A stretch of DNA of 40,493 nucleotides from contig JARRBR010000014.1 in the NCBI GenBank assembly GCA_029982755.1, forward strand, positions 1 to 40,493, written 5' to 3'. Positions 39,048-40,493 of this stretch are shown piece by piece. Under the pieces are notes generated by a model that saw nothing but the letters and a program-made list of their open reading frames with translations, was not told where the DNA came from and searched no databases. The stretch comes from Rhodocyclaceae bacterium (GTDB lineage: Bacteria; Pseudomonadota; Gammaproteobacteria; Burkholderiales; Rhodocyclaceae). The translations under genes and the position numbers were made by a program. Position 1 is the stretch's first letter, and each line of letters begins with the position of its first letter.

Positions 39048-40493
39048 ATGACGACCGAAACGCCAGATCTGTTCGGAGTGCCCGAACCCGCCGGCACATC
39101 GCCCAAGTCCGTTCAGGCCGCGCCCGTGCCCGCCGACCTGCCCGAATCCGCCCCGACCCTGCCCGCCGATGCAGGCGCAAGTGTGCCGCCGCCCCCGCCC
39201 CCGGCCGCGGAACCAGAACCGGAGCCCGAGGACGACGGCACGCTGGCGCTGGACCGCTACGCCGAGCGTGCCTACCTCGCCTACGCCATGAGCGTGGTGA
39301 AGTCGCGCGCGCTGCCGCAGGTCGAGGACGGCTTGAAGCCCGTGCAGCGCCGCATCCTGTATGCGATGAACGAGATGCGGCTGTCGCCCACCTCCAAGCA
39401 CGTGAAGTCGGCGCGCGTGGTCGGCGACGTGATCGGCAAGTACCACCCGCACGGCGACTCCAGCGTCTATGACGCCATGGTGCGGGTGGCGCAGGACTTC
39501 TCGCTGCGCTATCCGCTGGTCGACGGCCAGGGCAACTTCGGCTCGCGCGATGGCGACTCGGCGGCGGCGATGCGCTACACCGAGTGCCGACTGACGCCGA
39601 TCGCCGAGCTGCTGCTGTCCGAGATCGACCGCGGCACGGTGGACTTCATCCCCAACTACGACGGAGCCTTCGAGGAGCCGCAGCTGCTGCCCGCGCGCCT
39701 GCCCTTCGTGCTGCTCAATGGCGCCTCGGGCATCGCGGTGGGCATGGCGACCGAGATCCCGCCCCACAACCTGCGCGAGGTGGCCGAGGCCACCTGCCAC
39801 CTGATCCGCCACCCCGAGGCCACGCTCGATGACGTGCTCGGCATCATCCCCGGCCCGGACTTCCCGGGCGGCGGGCAGCTCATCTCCACGCCGGAAACCA
39901 TCCGCGAGGCCTACGCATCGGGCCGCGGCAGCCTGCGCCTGCGCGCGCGCTGGAAGATCGAGGAACTCGCCCGCGGCCAGTGGCGCGCGATCGTCGAGGA
40001 GTTGCCGCACGGCGTATCGGCCGCGCAGGTGCTGTCCGAGATCGAGACCCTGACCAACCCGCAGCCGCGGGCGGGCAAGAAGGAGGTCTCGCAGGAGCAG
40101 AAGAACCTCAAGCAGCTCGTGCTCGGTGCGCTCGACACGGTGCGCGACGAATCCAGCGACAAGGCCCCGGTTCGCATCGTGCTGGAGCCCAAGTCCAGCC
40201 GCCAGAACCGCGACGAGTTCATGGCGGTGCTGCTCGCCCACACCAGCCTGGAGACCTCGGCCTCGGTCAACATGACCATGATTGGGCGCGACGGCCGGCC
40301 GCAGCAGAAGAACCTGGTGCAGATCCTCAAGGAGTGGATCGACTTCCGCTACGTCACGGTCGAGCGCCGCACCCGCCATCGCCTGGACGAGGTCGATCGC
40401 CGCATCCACATCCTCGAAGGCCGCATGATCGCCTTCCTGCACATCGAGGAAGTGATCCGCGTGATCCGCGAGTCGGACGAACCCAAGCCGGCG
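39048..40493 (+). CDS. parC: DNA topoisomerase IV subunit A, N-terminal 482 residues (cut by window end)
   Basis: The frame opens at ATG 39048 and is still open at the last base (482 codons; family about 750). The conserved core starts only near residue 69 with [40 protein letters not shown]. The catalytic Tyr177 is in [11 protein letters not shown]. In the quinolone region Asp137 and Ser138 are kept, with Asp141-142 area YDAM where E. coli has YEAM, so no resistance change is evident. The first ~66 residues are a Pro/Ala/Glu-rich extension with six consecutive prolines (47-52), not seen in E. coli ParC. Co-transcribed with parE. Confidence 0.96.
   Translation, partial: MTTETPDLFGVPEPAGTSPKSVQAAPVPADLPESAPTLPADAGASVPPPPPPAAEPEPEPEDDGTLALDRYAERAYLAYAMSVVKSRALPQVEDGLKPVQRRILYAMNEMRLSPTSKHVKSARVVGDVIGKYHPHGDSSVYDAMVRVAQDFSLRYPLVDGQGNFGSRDGDSAAAMRYTECRLTPIAELLLSEIDRGTVDFIPNYDGAFEEPQLLPARLPFVLLNGASGIAVGMATEIPPHNLREVAEATCHLIRHPEATLDDVLGIIPGPDFPGGGQLISTPETIREAYASGRGSLRLRARWKIEELARGQWRAIVEELPHGVSAAQVLSEIETLTNPQPRAGKKEVSQEQKNLKQLVLGALDTVRDESSDKAPVRIVLEPKSSRQNRDEFMAVLLAHTSLETSASVNMTMIGRDGRPQQKNLVQILKEWIDFRYVTVERRTRHRLDEVDRRIHILEGRMIAFLHIEEVIRVIRESDEPKPA

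Overview
The window is a dense, GC-rich, chromosomal core-genome stretch of a Gram-negative bacterium. The gene content fits a betaproteobacterium of the Rhodocyclales (Thauera/Azoarcus/Zoogloeaceae type): scpA-scpB-rluB, kdsA between pyrG and eno, a ~1600-residue NAD-glutamate dehydrogenase, ETF-ubiquinone oxidoreductase, parE-parC, a periplasmic-binding GGDEF-EAL receptor and yaeQ. The genus is inference from memory of gene families. I found no rRNA, tRNA, CRISPR array, insertion sequence or prophage, and no gap over 300 bases between genes.

Layout. 1-3915 (minus): a PHP phosphoesterase, a YciO/Sua5-like protein and an M50 site-2 protease precede condensin genes scpA and scpB; the start of rluB overlaps the scpB end and leaves the window. 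4043-4957 (plus): a YitT-like membrane protein and a four-cysteine small protein. 5036-5974 (minus): a circularly permuted YlqF GTPase. 6229-8537 (plus): cspA, a strong terminator, then a DeaD RNA helicase. 8743-11889 (plus): a PhnD-PAS-PAS-GGDEF-EAL receptor. 11948-13786 (minus): a tight trio of HAD phosphatase, unknown helical protein and YaeQ. 13977-16108 (plus): fabI, a minimal kinase-like protein and a divergent FolE-like protein. 16139-19418 (minus): DUF3301 protein, phosphate permease, MazG-like pyrophosphohydrolase, RlmJ. 19595-21532 (plus): gamma-carbonic anhydrase, SIMPL protein, NlpC/P60 lipoprotein.

21635-26036 (minus) runs pyrG-kdsA-eno-ftsB. A REP-like double palindrome and a second long stem sit between eno and ftsB, and a terminator follows ftsB. 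26140-30957 (minus) is the NAD-glutamate dehydrogenase. 31222-34276 (minus) is a thioesterase, acetoacetyl-CoA synthetase and isochorismatase-like hydrolase, divergent from ETF-QO (34436-36073, plus). A perfect 9-bp-arm palindrome lies in the shared promoter region, which suggests joint control of acyl-CoA metabolism. The window ends with grpB-like (minus), parE and a truncated parC (plus).

Most of the window is well-understood housekeeping. The best leads for something undescribed are the HAD/helical/YaeQ trio, the 198-residue kinase-like protein translated with fabI, the FolE-like protein that has lost a catalytic histidine and carries a His-rich tail, the REP-like element separating eno from ftsB, and the palindrome between the thioesterase and ETF-QO.
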